Below the pieces are notes generated by a model. It saw only the letters and a program-made list of their open reading frames with translations, was not told the DNA's origin and did not search any database. Made by a program: the position numbers and the translations under genes. From NCBI GenBank assembly GCA_028551475.1, contig CM052354.1:32949240-33013239 (forward strand): a DNA stretch of 64,000 nt, written 5' to 3'. The DNA comes from Casuarina equisetifolia (lineage: Eukaryota > Streptophyta > Magnoliopsida > Fagales > Casuarinaceae). Below, in pieces: positions 1 to 14,100 of this stretch. Each line of letters starts with the position of its first letter. Within the stretch, counting starts at the first letter, position 1.

Positions 1-3000
1 GCTCCCCTCCTGTCTTAATTCTGTGGACAATGGTAATCAGGATGCTAAACACTAAAAGGCAAATTCCAATTGTAACATCTCTCAGAATGATAACCGCATC
101 TTTAATGGGCATGAAATTTGAGATAAGGATCTTCTTCTCCTTCTTCTTCTTTCTTTTTTTCTTTTTTTTTTTTAAATAAAACTTTTATCATGCATTAATA
201 ACCGCTTTTTGTGAGTCGTGAAACATTTGGAAGGAAACAAAATAATTCAATGATTCAGAACTTTAATTACAAAACTGATAGTAATCTCAAAAATATCATT
301 ATAAAGTGGGGATCTAATTGAGCCAAGTATTGAATCCTCAAATTTGGTTCCTTTAATGCTTTGTTGAACACAAGCCAAAAAAGCTCGTTCTCGTCACCGA
401 CTAGGAAATTTGTTTTGATAACTTTTCAAGTGTGTAACCGACGAAAATATGAAGGGATTTGGCATGATTATTCAGCATAACAACAGTTACTAACGTGTTA
501 GGTAGCAGAAACCATGAACACAAAATGGTGGTGTCAAATCACGTGATCTCAATGAGAGACTCTCTCCCTAATTTGGGCATGGTTTCTGATCAATTAGGTC
601 AATGATCACAACCTAAATAGATGTCCCTCGTGTCCTACATTTAAGGTTTTGGAGGGACCCAGTTATGTTTTGTTCCCTTTCGTAGAAAAGAACAGGCACT
701 TTATCTGTGAGTTCCATTAACTATCATTTTAGCTACCCCACTTTAGAAAGTTCTCCAAACTTGCACTACAAGTGATTTTCAGGTCATGCTTACAAGATTA
801 CGTTTCATGTGAGGTATCAAAGAAAGCATCAACTAATATCTTCCACTGTACTGGAAAGAGATGAAAAGAAAAGTAAAGTGAATGACTTTGCTTTTCTTCT
901 GCCTTTTCTTGACCGAGGATAATCCAAGTTTAGCTTCATAGGGCCAGGAGGGTAAGGTGGTTTTAGGTTGCCAAATATAAGATGCCACCTTATCGCAAGG
1001 AAGAACTTTTTTGAATCATCATAGAATCTTCCAAGTGGATGGCAAAAGCAATCCTTTAAAGATAAGAAAGGAGACACCAAAATAAAAATTAAAGATTAAA
1101 AAGGGACTGGCCGGTTAGTGGCTTTTGATGCTGGAACCGCTACTTTTAAAAGGGAGATTGGCGTTTCTGCTTGTTTGCACTGGAGCTTCTGGGGCGCCTT
1201 TAATAGGGTATCTACCTCTTCGACGTCATCGTTACTAAATACTCAAGAATTCATTTGTTAATGCTGTTCCAGGCTAAGGCCACCAAACTGTGTTTTTATA
1301 CGTAGGTTTAGAAATTGCCACACTTTGTAGTTCTAAAAATCTCTGAATATCTTAGATTGTGGTTGACGAAAATGGGAGAATTCAATATCGAAAACCCATC
1401 ATTTAAACATGTGATGGACATGTCAGGCACAATCAAACCTAGATCGGCTATGGGTTATCATCTAACTCCTTTATCTTTTCATACTGTTATATGTGTGCCA
1501 ATTATTTTGCTGTGGCACTTTTGTTTTCTTTTAAGGTGGTTAAAGCCGCGCATAAGTTCAAAAGATGTGTGGAAAATGGGGATGATGGGAGCAAGCAACA
1601 CGGGAGAAGATTAGGAAAAAAGAAAGAGAGCGATGATGGGGGGTGGTGGATGTGGGAATGCATCTGTCAACATTTATTTGCTCGCTTTTTCGGTGGCAAC
1701 TCCTTTTCTTTATCTTCCCACTTGTTTTTCCATTGTGCGTGCTTGTGGGGGAATATCAGACGCTGTCAGATTTTCTCAGACACGGCGGGGTGACTGTTAC
1801 ATCGGACTCCTTTTCTTCAATAACTTATCATACCACTTGCAAGATATGCCCTTCAATTCAATTTTGTGGGGGGTAGGGCAACCCAATTTCGTAGCCGTAG
1901 AATTTGGGCATCAGTGCTTGGACTTTCAGATACAACCAATGTAAATACTATCTTTGAAGGTGTTATCTGCAGCCGGGCTACAGAATCTGCCCTCCACACT
2001 TTCGGATAAAGATTAAAGGCTGTGGAACTACATTAATTAAGGGTGCTTAGGGTTTAGAAAAGTATGAGTAAGTTAGCTTTAGCGCCAAGTACCGATAAAA
2101 GCAATAAAAATATGTAAATATCAGAGTTGCTTGTCTCCGATGTATCTCTAGCACTGTTTCTTCGTGCCCCTTTCGAGAATCTCGAATATTTTAAACTTCG
2201 TACTCCAAGTTATTTATATTTAATATTTCAAGAAGATTGGATTCCTTCATAAAATCTAATAATAACGTACAAAATTGATTATCATTTGAATTTGCGTCCA
2301 TGTCAAAATACAACTAAAAATGAGAGGACAGTGGGGGTTTAAATAATAGAGTAGTTTATGAATTCTTGAGCTACCAGCCCACATGACTTAAATATTATAA
2401 CATAACCAAGATAAGCACAATATTTAGTTCTTATATTTCCAATAGGTAAGTTAACGTATAGTGCCAATATTGTTTTGGACTTATATATATATATTTTACC
2501 CATACTTATTTAAGAAGCTAGTTCGTACAACTTTTATGGGGATTATTTTTTACAATGGGTTTAAGAATGCTGCTTGGGACCGTACTTAATTTGTGATTGT
2601 TAATTGTATCTCTCTGGCTTTTAAAACCGCTCCAAATAAGGCAACCTTTTTCCTTCTTTCTAGTATTTGGTATATAATTTATATTAAGGTACGGTGCACA
2701 ACTCAGAATTGGTAGGTCACAGGCTTTTCGACGAGAATCTTTTATTGTAATTAAATGTAGTCTTTTCTTATGGGCTACCACGTTCAACGTTTTCTGATGC
2801 GGGGTTCTTGGGTACCGTTTTTAGATGAGCATTAACTCCTGTACCCGAAAGTTACTCGCATTCATGCGTCTCAATCAAAATTTATTGATTCAGACGTCAC
2901 GACGTGTACTTAATCAAAGGTTTAAGGCTCTTACCAAATTGATCAACTCAATGGTTTATTAGTTTTATTTGTCGAAACTGTTCATCTAATATTATATGGA

Positions 3001-4401
3001 AATTATGATAACATTGAATAAAGAAAGAGAATAGCGACACATCCGCACGACTACTCGAAAAAAGCAAAAAATAAAAGGTAATTTTGTAGCATATACTTGT
3101 ATTGTTTTCATGTATACATGGTGACAACTAAAGCTATAGTCAACTAAAGGTTTTGCACGTATTCCAATTGGGTAATGATACCGAGAGATATGATTGCCAA
3201 AAAGATTTATACAATTCATGGTATGTAGAAGAAATTATTTGGCCAACATAACACTTCCCTAAACGGTTTAAAATGTGGAGAATGAACTTGTGAATGCATA
3301 ATAATCATTCACAAGCTTATGATGTCGAAATCACATGATTAGGATTTTATTTGTTGCTTTCCTTATTGCATTATTTCTCAAATAGGTTGACATTATCCAC
3401 TTTAATAATAAGCTGACACACTGTCCGTAGCTAAGATTACCATTTAGTTTTTTTTTCTCCTTTTTCAAGACATGAAATATATAAGATCTTTTAATATCAA
3501 AGCCTCACAATCTCTTGGTAAATGGAGGCGTCATAAATATTGCTGTTTCTTGGTGGAAAGATCTGCCATCTATGTAAGCGCATTTATTTCCACGAAGGAG
3601 TGGGTATCTGTACCATCGCAGTTGCTTAACCGTGTTGGTGACACAAAAAAGAAAAAAAAAATGATTATTTGGTCAGATGTGATGATGAAGGTTTGTTTGA
3701 CTAGGTGGACACCGCATTAATTGTTGACCACAACCACATGCGGTGCACCTGCCCATACCCGAGAAGCAACCTGTTCCCATTTACCTGTTTAATTGTCCGT
3801 ACACAACAATATACGTCATTGTGTTTTATAAATTTTGTCACAATTTTTATTTATTTATTTCTTTTTAAGAAGGTCTTACGAAGAAGGGAAGTAGAGTTAA
3901 ACTGTTTTGATTAAATATAAAACACTTTTCTAGTATCCATATAAAGTGATGGCCATGGTTGCATTACGGAAACAGCAACGAAACAGAAACGGCCCCACAG
4001 GGAGGGGGGTGTTGTCCCCACTGACTTCGCACGTGCGACTAAAGTGGGCCCCGCAGGCGGGGGGAACGTCCAGAACGAGTCCCGGTTTTGGAAATTAGCA
4101 AAAGCAGCGCCTACGTGTAGAGGCGTCGAACTGGCACCCACTGGCTCGCACGTGGCAGAAATGCCGCATGTCATTGACCGAGCGTTATCAGAGGCTGCAG
4201 AAGCACGCACGGAAAACGGTAACCTGAATCTGCGTGCCATACGGTAAATCTGACTTAGAAAAATTAACCCTCCCCCACAAACAAGAAAACCAATCCAGGA
4301 ACAAAATCTGCCATCCCACGTATTACTACTACTTTTGTGGGGATTTTATTATGCGGACACCCCTTTCCTCTCTCTTCAACTCTTTGACTTTCCTTTCCCT
4401 G

Positions 4402-4422
4402 TTTATATCCATCCATCCATCC
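4402..4422 (+). promoter_or_regulatory. TATA-like element followed by an ATCC microsatellite
   Basis: TTTATATC at about 4402-4409 is followed by four ATCC units (4407-4422). It lies about 170 bases before the ATG at 4575, leaving a pyrimidine-rich leader. The position fits a core promoter, but no transcript start can be seen from sequence. Confidence 0.4.
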
Positions 4423-4490
4423 CCAAACCCAAGTTTAAATAAACTCACCCCCTCTGCTCGCCACCTCTATTGCATGCTCTGCCTCATCCC

Positions 4491-4521
4491 TCACCCCTCA
4501 CCCCTCACCCCTCACCCCTCA
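4491..4521 (+). repeat. Short tandem repeat, unit CCCCTCA
   Basis: The 7-base unit is repeated four times in perfect phase, preceded by a partial copy. It sits in the presumed 5' leader of the RING ligase gene, about 55 bases before the start codon. Copy-number variation here could alter leader length. Confidence 0.8.
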
Positions 4522-4574
4522 TCCCTTCTCCCTTCCTCATTCACAGACAAACGGAGGAACACCAACTTTACTTC

Positions 4575-5845
4575 ATGGCAGTTGAAGCTCAGCATATGTG
4601 CCTTCTCCCTTCTCAGTTAATCTCCAATAGGTATTATATCTTCTCTTTCTCTCTTCAGGATTCTGTTCTTCTCGCTTTCCATCGGGTTCTTACATGGGCT
4701 CGCTTTTTCCAGAGACTTCATCAAGCCTAATCAAGGAAACGCCACTTTTTCCGGTGCCCAGATGTACGCCGGGGTGCCTTTGGCCGGAGCAATGCCGGAA
4801 ATGCTCCCGCCTTTTTACCAATCCGTTGATTGCAATCTGGGTTCAACCAAACCGGTCATGAATAAGGCTGATAGCGGGATTTCCAATATCGTCGATCAGA
4901 GAAAGCGTCCTGGAGATTCGATCAACCAGTTTGATGATTTCGTAGTCCCGCAAAAGAGAAACAGAATATCCATGTTGCCATCTTTTCTCGACCAGGAGCT
5001 TATTTTCCAGGCTCAACAGCAACAATCAGAGATCGACCGCTTTCTCGCCCAACATGTAATTTTTCACTCTTCACAAAGATTTTGTTTTCTTTTCGTTTCT
5101 TTTGATGACAAACAAGCGTGAATAGGAATATATATAGGGGAAGAAAAAAAGAAAAAAAAATCTCTCTGTTTTTTTTTGCTTCGATGCAGCAACGCCTTGG
5201 AAATTGAAATTGTTGTTTTCTGTATTCATTGCAAAAAGTAATGCTTTTGATTTGGAAATTGTGAGATTCTTCCAATTTTTGCTCCTATACTGTTGTTCTC
5301 ATCTGATTTTAATTTCCTTTATATCCAAACAGGCTGAAAAAGTAAGATTGGAGCTAGAGGACCAAAGACGAGTTTTGATGTCAGCATTCCAGGAAATCTT
5401 CACGAAGAAATTGAAAGAAAAAGATGAAGAGATTCAGAGAATGAGAAAGGTGAACTGGGTGCTCCTAGAAAGAGTGAAAAGCCTGTCCGCGGAGAACCAG
5501 ATATGGAGGGACTTGGCACAAAACAACGAGGCAACAGCGAACACTCTACGTAGCAACTTAGAGCAAGTGCTGGCACACGCCGGCGAGGACAGCGATGCCG
5601 AATCGAGCTGCGGGAGTAATGATTTGGGGCGATGCACGATGGCGGAGGAGGCGAAAGGCGTGAAGGATACGGCGGTGGTTGGTGGCGGCCAAAGGATGTG
5701 TCGGAAGTGTGGAGCGAGGGAATCAAGGGTATTGTCGCTGCCATGCAGGCATCTCTGCCTCTGCACGGCCTGTGCGTCCAGTCTCCGCGATTGCCCAGTG
5801 TGTCATTCTGTAATGAATGCCACCGTGCATGTCAATTTCTCCTAG
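4575..5845 (+). CDS. BOI-related RING E3 ubiquitin ligase
   Basis: Three exons, 4575-4630, 4713-5055 and 5333-5845, join in frame to 303 residues, and all introns are GT-AG. The C-terminus is a C3HC4 RING (about residues 256-290): CRKC, then PCRHLCLC, then DCPVC. Before it, residues about 134-215 form a charged coiled coil with a WRDLAQ motif, as in the BOI/BRG and S-RNase-binding protein family. The N-terminus begins MAVEAQHM, also typical of that family. Known members are E3 ligases that restrain cell death, pathogen responses and gibberellin or DELLA signalling; that function is assigned by family only. The start was chosen because the short first exon splices cleanly (AG|A) into the second. 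Reading through intron 1 instead gives an unrelated frame. No damage is seen. Which BOI/BRG paralogue it is cannot be decided here. Confidence 0.93.
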
Positions 5846-6690
5846 GGAAAACAGAAAAAATGAAAAAATTACTGAAAATTTTCTCTCTTTTTTTTTTTTT
5901 TTCTTTTTCTTCTTCTGTAAGTTTCTGACAGTGGTAGATATATGAATATTTTTTGGTAGCTAATATCCGCTATTAAATTATCTTCAGCGTTCGATTTGGC
6001 AATGTGGGTTCAGAATTTGTTGGAAATTCTCTTCCTGGGCAGTGTCTTTTTCAGGGCCAGAAGATAAGTGTTTGGATGCCCTGGCGATTCCCACTCTTGG
6101 TGTGATGCATTCGACCACCTTTTGAATAAAATCTAAATCTGACATATTATAATTAACAAGCTAAGGCATCAGATGTGGGGGAGGCTGCGTTTTCCATGCT
6201 ATGCGTTAAAAGTTGAGACACGCCTAAGTTTTCACGAACAAAAAGATAAAAGTAGGCTTAGAAATTTAAGTCAGTCAGGGTTTCGTGGAAACGGGTACAA
6301 GATGATGTGGTCATATCCCCCAGAGTCGCTGTCGGTTTCTCTTTTCTTACGGGGGAGGGGGTGGTGACCATTAGCATCTACAAAAAGACATCTTTTCTGC
6401 ACATTATGTCGCTCATGATGATGGAGCCTGAAATTACCAGTTTCTTTACTGACAGAAATTTCAAACCATGTCATTTTTTGCTTTATCGTTGGGTTCCAGC
6501 ACACCGCAACCCATTTGTGACGCTTACTGGATTTTACAAGTTGAATTCAGATCCTATTTATTATTCGCGGTACCGTTTGGTTTCCTTCTTTTCCTTCCTG
6601 TCATTTCTCCTACTTTTTTAATCTTCCTTTGGATGGTCCTGGTCAATCTACACATGATATGATACCTTCTCTTGTGTAAATGACACGGAC

Positions 6691-6736
6691 TCTCTCTCTC
6701 TCTCTCTCCCTCTCTCTCCCTCTCTCTCGCTCTCTC
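6691..6736 (+). repeat. TC/CTC microsatellite
   Basis: A nearly pure run of TC dinucleotides interrupted by CCC, about 46 bases long. The apparent Arg/Glu-rich frame on the opposite strand is produced by this repeat and is not a gene. Confidence 0.85.
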
Positions 6737-9700
6737 AAAGAACACTCACTTTAGAAGATCATGATTTGCCAAATGGATAATATTCTGAGTAAACACACCA
6801 GCTATTGGATCCACCGTTGTCTACAATACGATACTCGAGACCACTATCCCAATCAGCTCCATTACCTACCCTAAGAAATATTAAAAATAAACTTATGCTC
6901 TTGCTCCTTGGTCTTCCAAGTAAACAAAGTCCAAAGGACTTTAGAAAGTCTTATCTCTAGTGGCTCCATGGACCACCTACGCTACGATTACAAGATCTAA
7001 ATTCCTACTCGGTTAATCCCTTCTCTACCCCTTGCTTATTTCTTTTAGGAAAAAGCCAACTTAATCATATAATAATCGATCTGTAGTTTTATTGGTGGTC
7101 ACATCTGTCGTAAAGAAGATAAAACATGATGATACCACACACAGTCTTCACATCTGGCGTCAAAAAGCTATAAAGTATGATTATGATTGTACTTCTCAAT
7201 TGTGATTAAATGATCAATGGGTCCAATCCTTCCCCATACTTCCCCCTTCTCCCTCTCTCCTTTTTCTCTCTCGATTGTGTGCAATGCTACTCCTTTACAT
7301 GTCCATTCTTCAAGCGTTTTTATAGGCTTTTACTTTTTCGCACCATTTTGGATTTTCAGTAGGGACTTGACAGTTTGATGGGGACTAAAAATGCAAAGAG
7401 AAATGTTTGTCAAAATTTGTTATAATAACCTCTAACTCTTCCGAATTTCTTTCGGTCTTTTCCTCTGAGGATCATAAACTTGCATGCTCTTATACTAAAA
7501 TGACTTTTTTGCAGATCCTAGAAGACACTATATAGATAAACCAGTAATAATTCCTTTGCAAATTTAATGGCTAAATAGATTACTATTTGTCTTAGATTTA
7601 GGCTATAAAGTCGTACGATCAAGGTATTAAGACCCTTGTTTTCTTGAGCCCCTTGATTTTCAATGATACATCAAGACCAAAAAATAAAAGAACAATGAAT
7701 CAAAATTCTTCTAGTTTCTAGAATAATGTAACCGATTTTTCCATATCAATATCTAGTACCGTGTTTTACTTTTAGAGCTCATCAAAACTTGAATCATTCA
7801 ATTTAAAAATAATACAAAGTTACTCCATAAGCTATCCTACACATTCTACAGAATCTTGACGTCTGATAAACTAGTTCTTGTGCTAAATATGCTTCACAGC
7901 GATAGTAGAACATACTTATCGAAGCCTAAGATCTATTAACAACCAAAGCCAAGCCATACCTTACAATGACCTTATCCTTAAAATCTCAAGTACTAGAATA
8001 TATTGCAAATGTTGCTTCTGGTCGTAACATTATCAGTTTATTGAATGGTGGTTGTTTCAATTGTATGGTAGACTAATGCCCCAAAAGGCATTCACTAGAG
8101 AATAAGATGTTAGAATGAGTAGAAAAAAATTAATTTCATCTTTGATAAAACCATTACATAGAGGAATTTCAGGATCACATAATGATGTCTAAGATAATGC
8201 CAATTCCTTGGGTTAGACCTTAGATTACTAAACAATACACAAATTAAAAAATCAAAAGAACTATGAAGACACCCCTGTGATTCGTGTAGCTTTCACTTTG
8301 ACTTCTATACCTACAAAACCGTTTATCATGGGTATATTTTATATATTTCTGCAGAAAACCTTATCACAGCTCCTGAAATGCCATATCTTTTATAATAATC
8401 ATAAACAGAGAAGCCAACTCATGTCTTGAGGGCCGTTTAACATAAGTTAACGCCGATTAAAATTTTGAATGAAGTATTTCAATTCTATATACTTCTTAAC
8501 TATCGCTAAAACTTTAATTTGGATTTTATTAATCTACCATTACTGATAGATGACAGCATTAATATATTTAATCCCTGTTGTCAACTAGTCAATCTTAAAA
8601 TAGGATTAAATCAACTTCTAAACTTCGTTTTCATAGAACAACTCTTACAAGTTTCATCAATAATAGTCTATAGCAATGCATGTATTTGAAAGATAGTCTT
8701 CTTTTTGTTCTGTATAATATAGTATTTCATTGTGATATTCTATTTGAAAGTTATAATAATAGTTTCCAGCTATCATCATATGAGGATATTAACCTTAAAA
8801 AAAAAGGAAAAAAATTATCATTTTTCATTAAGAAGTATCGGAACAAACTCCAGAGTGAATATAGCTTGATCTATTATATCTATGAAAATATTGATCCTCT
8901 AAATGTATGTATTGACTAATATTTTCTGTATTACCATTTTATTAAAAATATGAATTACATTTTGGTACGAATTTTTTTTTTCAATCTTGAAACTGCAATA
9001 AATAAATAAATCCCTAAGATTTAGGCATTTATCCCATTATTTTTTGAGGTTTAATATGTAATCAAACCATGCGTTTTTCTAGTATAATATGTAATTATCT
9101 CTTGTGCAGAATTAATGTTAGAGGACGTCACGAAAATTGTATTATGCAAATGTAAGATCATTTTTATTTCCAGTAAGATAGCTTTGCATATACCAAAGTG
9201 TTAATCCAGCATTGCACATGAGAAAAGAGTTACTAAGAAAAAGAAAGAAAGAAAGAAAGAGAGTGGGAAAAGGTAGGTAAAAGTCATCTGTCATTCTTTC
9301 ATCGACGAAGGATGATGAGATGATCACTAACCAATTATTTGGACCGCAAAAAAGAAAAAAAAATAAAAAAAAAAGGTTTCTTCCATCTTTGTTCTTAGTG
9401 GAAGGGTTAATGACTCAGCTTGGCAACTCGTGTTGGCAGGTGGCGACCCACACCTCCTATGCTTGTGGGTAGAGGGGCTGTCATTCACCTATCCATGCTC
9501 ACTGGTCATATGTGTGGGTGGGCTCACCTATTTTTCATGATATAACATAATTTTCGTGCCTATGTCTCATAATTTTCCTTAAAAGCCCTAATGTCCAGTG
9601 TATGGACAAGGTGCTTTGATTAATTATAATCTTTAAAGAGTGATTAGATCAAGTTGAAGCTAAGGAATGCTTCTAGGAGTGCGTTAGATCTCGTGGACTT

Positions 9701-9880
9701 TTATAATATTTCTGTAATACAATTTGACATGCATATGAATTTAGTTTGTTTATTTTCAATGATGAGAGTTTAATTTCTTTTATATGAAATCAACAGACTT
9801 CATTATAAGAAGAACTAGAAGATAAAAGAGCAGTCATTCATTTTAAGGAGAACGGGGTGGGGGAAGAATTTGTCGGGAAT

Positions 9881-9917
9881 TCTCTCTCCCTCTCTCCCTC
9901 TCTCCCTCTCTCTCTTC
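9881..9917 (+). repeat. CT-rich microsatellite
   Basis: Imperfect CTCTCTCC units, with three CTCTCTCC-like copies in tandem. It explains the Ser/Leu-rich frame that overlaps it. Confidence 0.8.
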
Positions 9918-10080
9918 CAGTCATTGTTACGTAGAAATAATACATGTGTTCAGTTGAAATTTTCAGCAAAATCCAGACCACAAACTGAGTGGCCTCAAGC
10001 ATCCCACTTGGATATTACTGTACTTGTAGAAATGCCGACACGTATCCTCGTATGGATGTCGCAGAGATTGATTTTTGAGG

Positions 10081-10640
10081 AAGGCGCATTACCATTCCCA
10101 AAGCGGACAAGAAAGGGCAGGAGTTGGTACGTGGCATGTGAGGTTGCCCCCCACGCCTAGCGTGTCCCCCTTATAGTTCTGAGGTGCGCGGTTAAAAACC
10201 TTAAAGACGACCCCAAAAAGTTGCAAAAGGCGTACGGGAGTGGGTGTGTCAGGGCGTGTGGGATAATTGGGGCCGAGTTTGGCAGAGCTACTGCGAAACC
10301 TATAACGCCGACAAAAGATGGATGAGTAAATCGAGCGGGATTGCGTTGGGTGGTGGGGACACAAGTACAGAGGCCACATGCCTTGATCTGCTAAACAGCA
10401 GTGGGGTCTCATAAAAATTGCTCTTGCTCTTTCAATAGAGACAAAAACCTGCACGGGTCCACGTAAAAAGTTCGCATCATATTTTGAGCCCCTCGAGAGT
10501 TAGTGCTTTCTTTCGGCACCCGTCCCCCGCCCCACGGGGACCAAGAACAGCAAGAAGCGACTCTGCCTTCCGGGGGAGGGGGTGTCGGTGTTGTCTGAAT
10601 CCATTGAATGTTTGGAGAACAAGGCAAAAAATTAAACTAG
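10081..10640. other. GC-rich island without a recognisable gene
   Basis: This 560-base stretch is much richer in G and C than its surroundings, with CCCCCGCCCC and GGGGGAGGGGG runs near 10525-10580. Several overlapping frames exist on both strands, but none shows a domain or plausible splicing. It could be a promoter island of an unrecognised transcript or a decayed gene fragment. Confidence 0.35.
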
Positions 10641-11090
10641 TCTAGTTTTTCCAAAGGAGAAAGTGGATGTATTAGGCCATTCCACCCACAAGAATCTCTC
10701 CACGTACACAAAATGACGAAACGGGAGATGAACCCAAAATGCTGAATGGTGATTTTGTTACGTGTATTTTATAACAAACCTTCAGTTTAGAAAATCGGAG
10801 TTAAAGAAATGTTTACGGAAGGCGAGATACGTTGCACTTGAAGAGTCAGTCTGCGTCTCTACTTTCTCGATGCACCTGTTTCCCCTTATATTTTCACTTT
10901 CAGACAAGTCTTTTCCTGTCTGCTTTTTGTGGGAGAAGTCTTCTCCGACAACACGTCTGAGGATTGTTTACTACAAAAGAATAACCATTCGTGATTGAAA
11001 CCTCAATGTCATCCAGGCATGTGTCAGAAAATATCATCTTTCGTTGCTCCAGCTTCTGACTAGTAACAGCCTATCTCCTCTAGGGTCTCT

Positions 11091-11158
11091 GATGTAAACC
11101 TGATCCGCCTCCCGCGCTCGTCCACGATCATCTCCCCGGTGGTTGGGATCTTTACATC
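11091..11158. repeat. Small imperfect inverted repeat
   Basis: GATGTAAACCTGATCC at 11091-11106 can pair with GGATCTTTACATC near 11146-11158. A GC-rich segment of about 39 bases separates the arms. The stem has one three-base bulge. Function unknown. Confidence 0.4.
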
Positions 11159-14100
11159 AAGGTTGATTTAGCCGCCATCTTCCGCGGTAGGGCTTTAACC
11201 CAAGAAGGGTTGGGGCTATCAAAGAGCAGTGAAAGGTACTGAATAGTGAGATTTATATTAAATAAACTAATCCTTATAATATATTTTATAAATTTAAATA
11301 ACTCTTTTTATTGATAAGATTTTTTTAAAAGAGGTGAAGATGATTTTTTTTTTCACTTAATATCAACATTAATCATTTCTTTTTGCAATCCAATTCATTT
11401 TTAAAAATGAATTGATCTTTTGCCATCAAAAAATTAAGTTTAAATTGAAAGATAATTTTGGACAATTAAGTAATACATTAAAAGGAAAAACAGTTATAAT
11501 TTATCTTATAAACTTATACAATTTTTTTAAGATTTTTTTTAAAGAACGGTAAATATATACCTTTTTTAAAAAAAATATCAAGCTTGACACCCAACTCCAT
11601 ACGTCACCATTTACTTAATTAAAAAAAAAAAAAAAACACTCTCGTCACTGGTATTAGTGCTAGCCTGCTGCTAGAAACATCCAATCAACCCAGGAATGTC
11701 ACTTTCGGGAGCATTGGCGTCCCATTGCGGACGGCTGCTGGCATCGACCCTAGGATGCCGGACGTGTAGTGGGTAGACCCATTAATCGACCTTTGCAAAT
11801 GTCGGTGAACCGTTTTCCTCGTGGTAAGTTGTAGTTTAGTCTACTTCTTACCCCACCCACCAAAGAAGTAATAATAATGGATCCTGCTTTTTTCTTTTTG
11901 ACTACGAACACTTTCAATTTCTGCTGAAGAAATTCAGCGCTGCAGCACGGTCAATCTTTCTCTCTCGGGCGCTCTTCCCCAAAAGATTGTTAATCTTTTA
12001 GAGGAGTTTTTCTTTTTTCCTTTTTTATTTATGTATAATCTTGTAGGACCTCACTTCACTCCATGGACTTCAATAACTGCTATCCACGAAAGGATACCCT
12101 AACAATAAGTTAATTATCATTTATATACGTGCGGTTTACAGTCTCATCAAAAAGATTAAATGAGTTTTGAAAAATGATGGTTTCATTAACTAGATTTTAA
12201 ACATTCATCAAATTATTATTATTTCTTCCAATTTCATTCAAAATACAACGTATCTTCATGAGAACAAATATCTAGATCATCCTTATTGGATTGTGCTGTG
12301 TTGATTTTATTCTATTTTATACTCAACATATTATTGTCAATAAATAAATCAACATCATAGATTTAATATATTAATGAATTATCTAGTATGATATAATTAT
12401 TGCTACTAAATCAACGACTACTTGCTCCGGATCCATATGCCTGGATGCTTCAATCTATTCTATGTCAAACAATCAAATGTACAACTAAAATATACAAATG
12501 AGTTCCCTTGAAGGCAAGGCCATTACGAGAAGGGTTTCTCTTATTTTTACTAGATTCAATCAAATCGACAGCTTGCGTTACACAAAGCAGTAGATAATCA
12601 GAGATTTCGCATTGAGAGCTAGGGATTGGCTTTGCTGTCATCAATGTTCTCTTCCATTAAAGTCTCCTATAGTCATGTAGACTCATGGAAGTAGATGTCT
12701 TCCCGAGGTGAAGGACGCAAAAGTTCCATAGCCTTCATAACCTACTCTTAGGGGCTTGATGAAGCTTTTGTGAAGGGTGGGACTTTTGCAACTCATTTAT
12801 GAGAAGATTAAAAAGGGACATTAGTGACCCAAACCTCTGCAATAGTGGGGTCGTCAGACCTGTGTGAGCTCCCACTCATAAAAGTGGTGACAAATGCTTC
12901 ATGACATTCCCCTTAAAAGAGGTGGTTAGAGAGCTTTGTGATGCATAACCCTTTCAAAGGCATAGGTGCACATGGTTTACCTTGGAAATTTATGGCTAAT
13001 TATAAGATAAGACACGTGGTGGTTGGCTTGAATAATACTTTGACAAATTTTATTAATATCAAAAAAATTAGATGAAATAACTATATTTTACTAAATATAA
13101 AAGACAAAGTATATTTATAGTCCTTTGAGAAAGACAAAACACTTATATTTAACTGTCACACTAACAATAAAAATAAAACATAAAATACATTAGGCCTAAA
13201 CGCCATGATTTCGTTGGCTCTCATGATCATATTTTTGTTTTTGATTCAATTGTCTGAGGATATACAATCATAATACAAAAAGCTTAACAAGTTAGATATT
13301 ATGATGGTGATTTGTAAATGACTTCACGTCTAAGAGTCTGTTAATGCCAAGTGGTACGATTTAGGGACGATGTGATTATTATTTTCGTGTGGCCACATGG
13401 TTTAAAGTCTGATAACCTTTTATTGGTTGCAGGAATTTATGGTATTGCTTATTCTAATAAGAAAAGATAAATCTACTCACGTTTGATGTGCGATAGTAAT
13501 CCATAAGATTCCCTTAAGATGCTGGCCAGACATAGAAATGGGAATCATTAGCTTGCTAAGAAAGATAAGGAAGCACCTTCAAAGATCTGATCAAATCGAT
13601 TACATCACTCACAGCGGTGTTACTGAAAAATAGAAACAAGGCATCTTTCCACTAGCAAAAGTAGTGATAGCACTTCAGTCAACATAATTCCATAAAAAGG
13701 ATCATTGTTTCAACGTTCAAACAAGTCCCTCCGTGTAATGATTTCTTAAACTAGGGCGACCCCCATTTAGGTTTTCTTAAAGCTGCTTGGATTGAGCATC
13801 CATAGGCTTGTTAATGTGTCCCCATCGTCCACCCTTTTTCTATGATACGCCTTCTGATTAAATTGGATCTGCAAAGGGAAAGAGAGCTTTTGGATTTACT
13901 CAAAGCTCCAAGGGAACTTAAGGCACGTTCTTTGGTGTCGTTTTGTTTCGAGTGTGTCCCTACAAACGCTTGGCTCACATGCACCAAAAGAAAGACTGCA
14001 ATGCATTCGTGGGCTCTGCGCTCTGATTTTTGGTCATTTATTGATCCCTATGGACTCCATTTGGTCTGTTCAAGTGACCCTTGCGGGTGTATGAAAAGTT

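Larger units (their letters stand above)
1..4574. other. Intergenic DNA upstream of the RING ligase gene
   Basis: No coding region is supported here. Reading frames are short, lack recognisable domains and are not joined by convincing splice sites. Most of it is AT-rich. About 3940-4250 is clearly richer in G and C and lies roughly 330 bases before the start codon of the next gene, so it may belong to that gene's promoter region; that is inference. Confidence 0.6.
5846..10080. other. Intergenic DNA, AT-rich, no gene recognised
   Basis: It begins with the presumed 3'UTR of the RING gene, which has a T-rich tract at about 5886-5915. The rest is low-complexity AT-rich sequence with short frames only. 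I found no domain, tRNA or clear transposon motif. Confidence 0.55.

Noticed and set aside
829-1080. Minus-strand frame with a PPYPPGP stretch, reminiscent of a cytochrome P450 N-terminus
   Set aside because: Only the proline motif matches. There is no membrane anchor before it and no P450 sequence after it on either side.
1315-1944. Cluster of overlapping plus-strand frames in three phases
   Set aside because: They overlap one another, show no domain and no preserved codon pattern; none can be preferred.
6554-6745. Arg/Glu-rich minus-strand frame
   Set aside because: Produced by the TC microsatellite at 6691-6736.
9870-10627. Several overlapping proline-, cysteine- and arginine-rich frames on both strands
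   Set aside because: They arise from GC-rich sequence and microsatellites; no domain or exon partner found.
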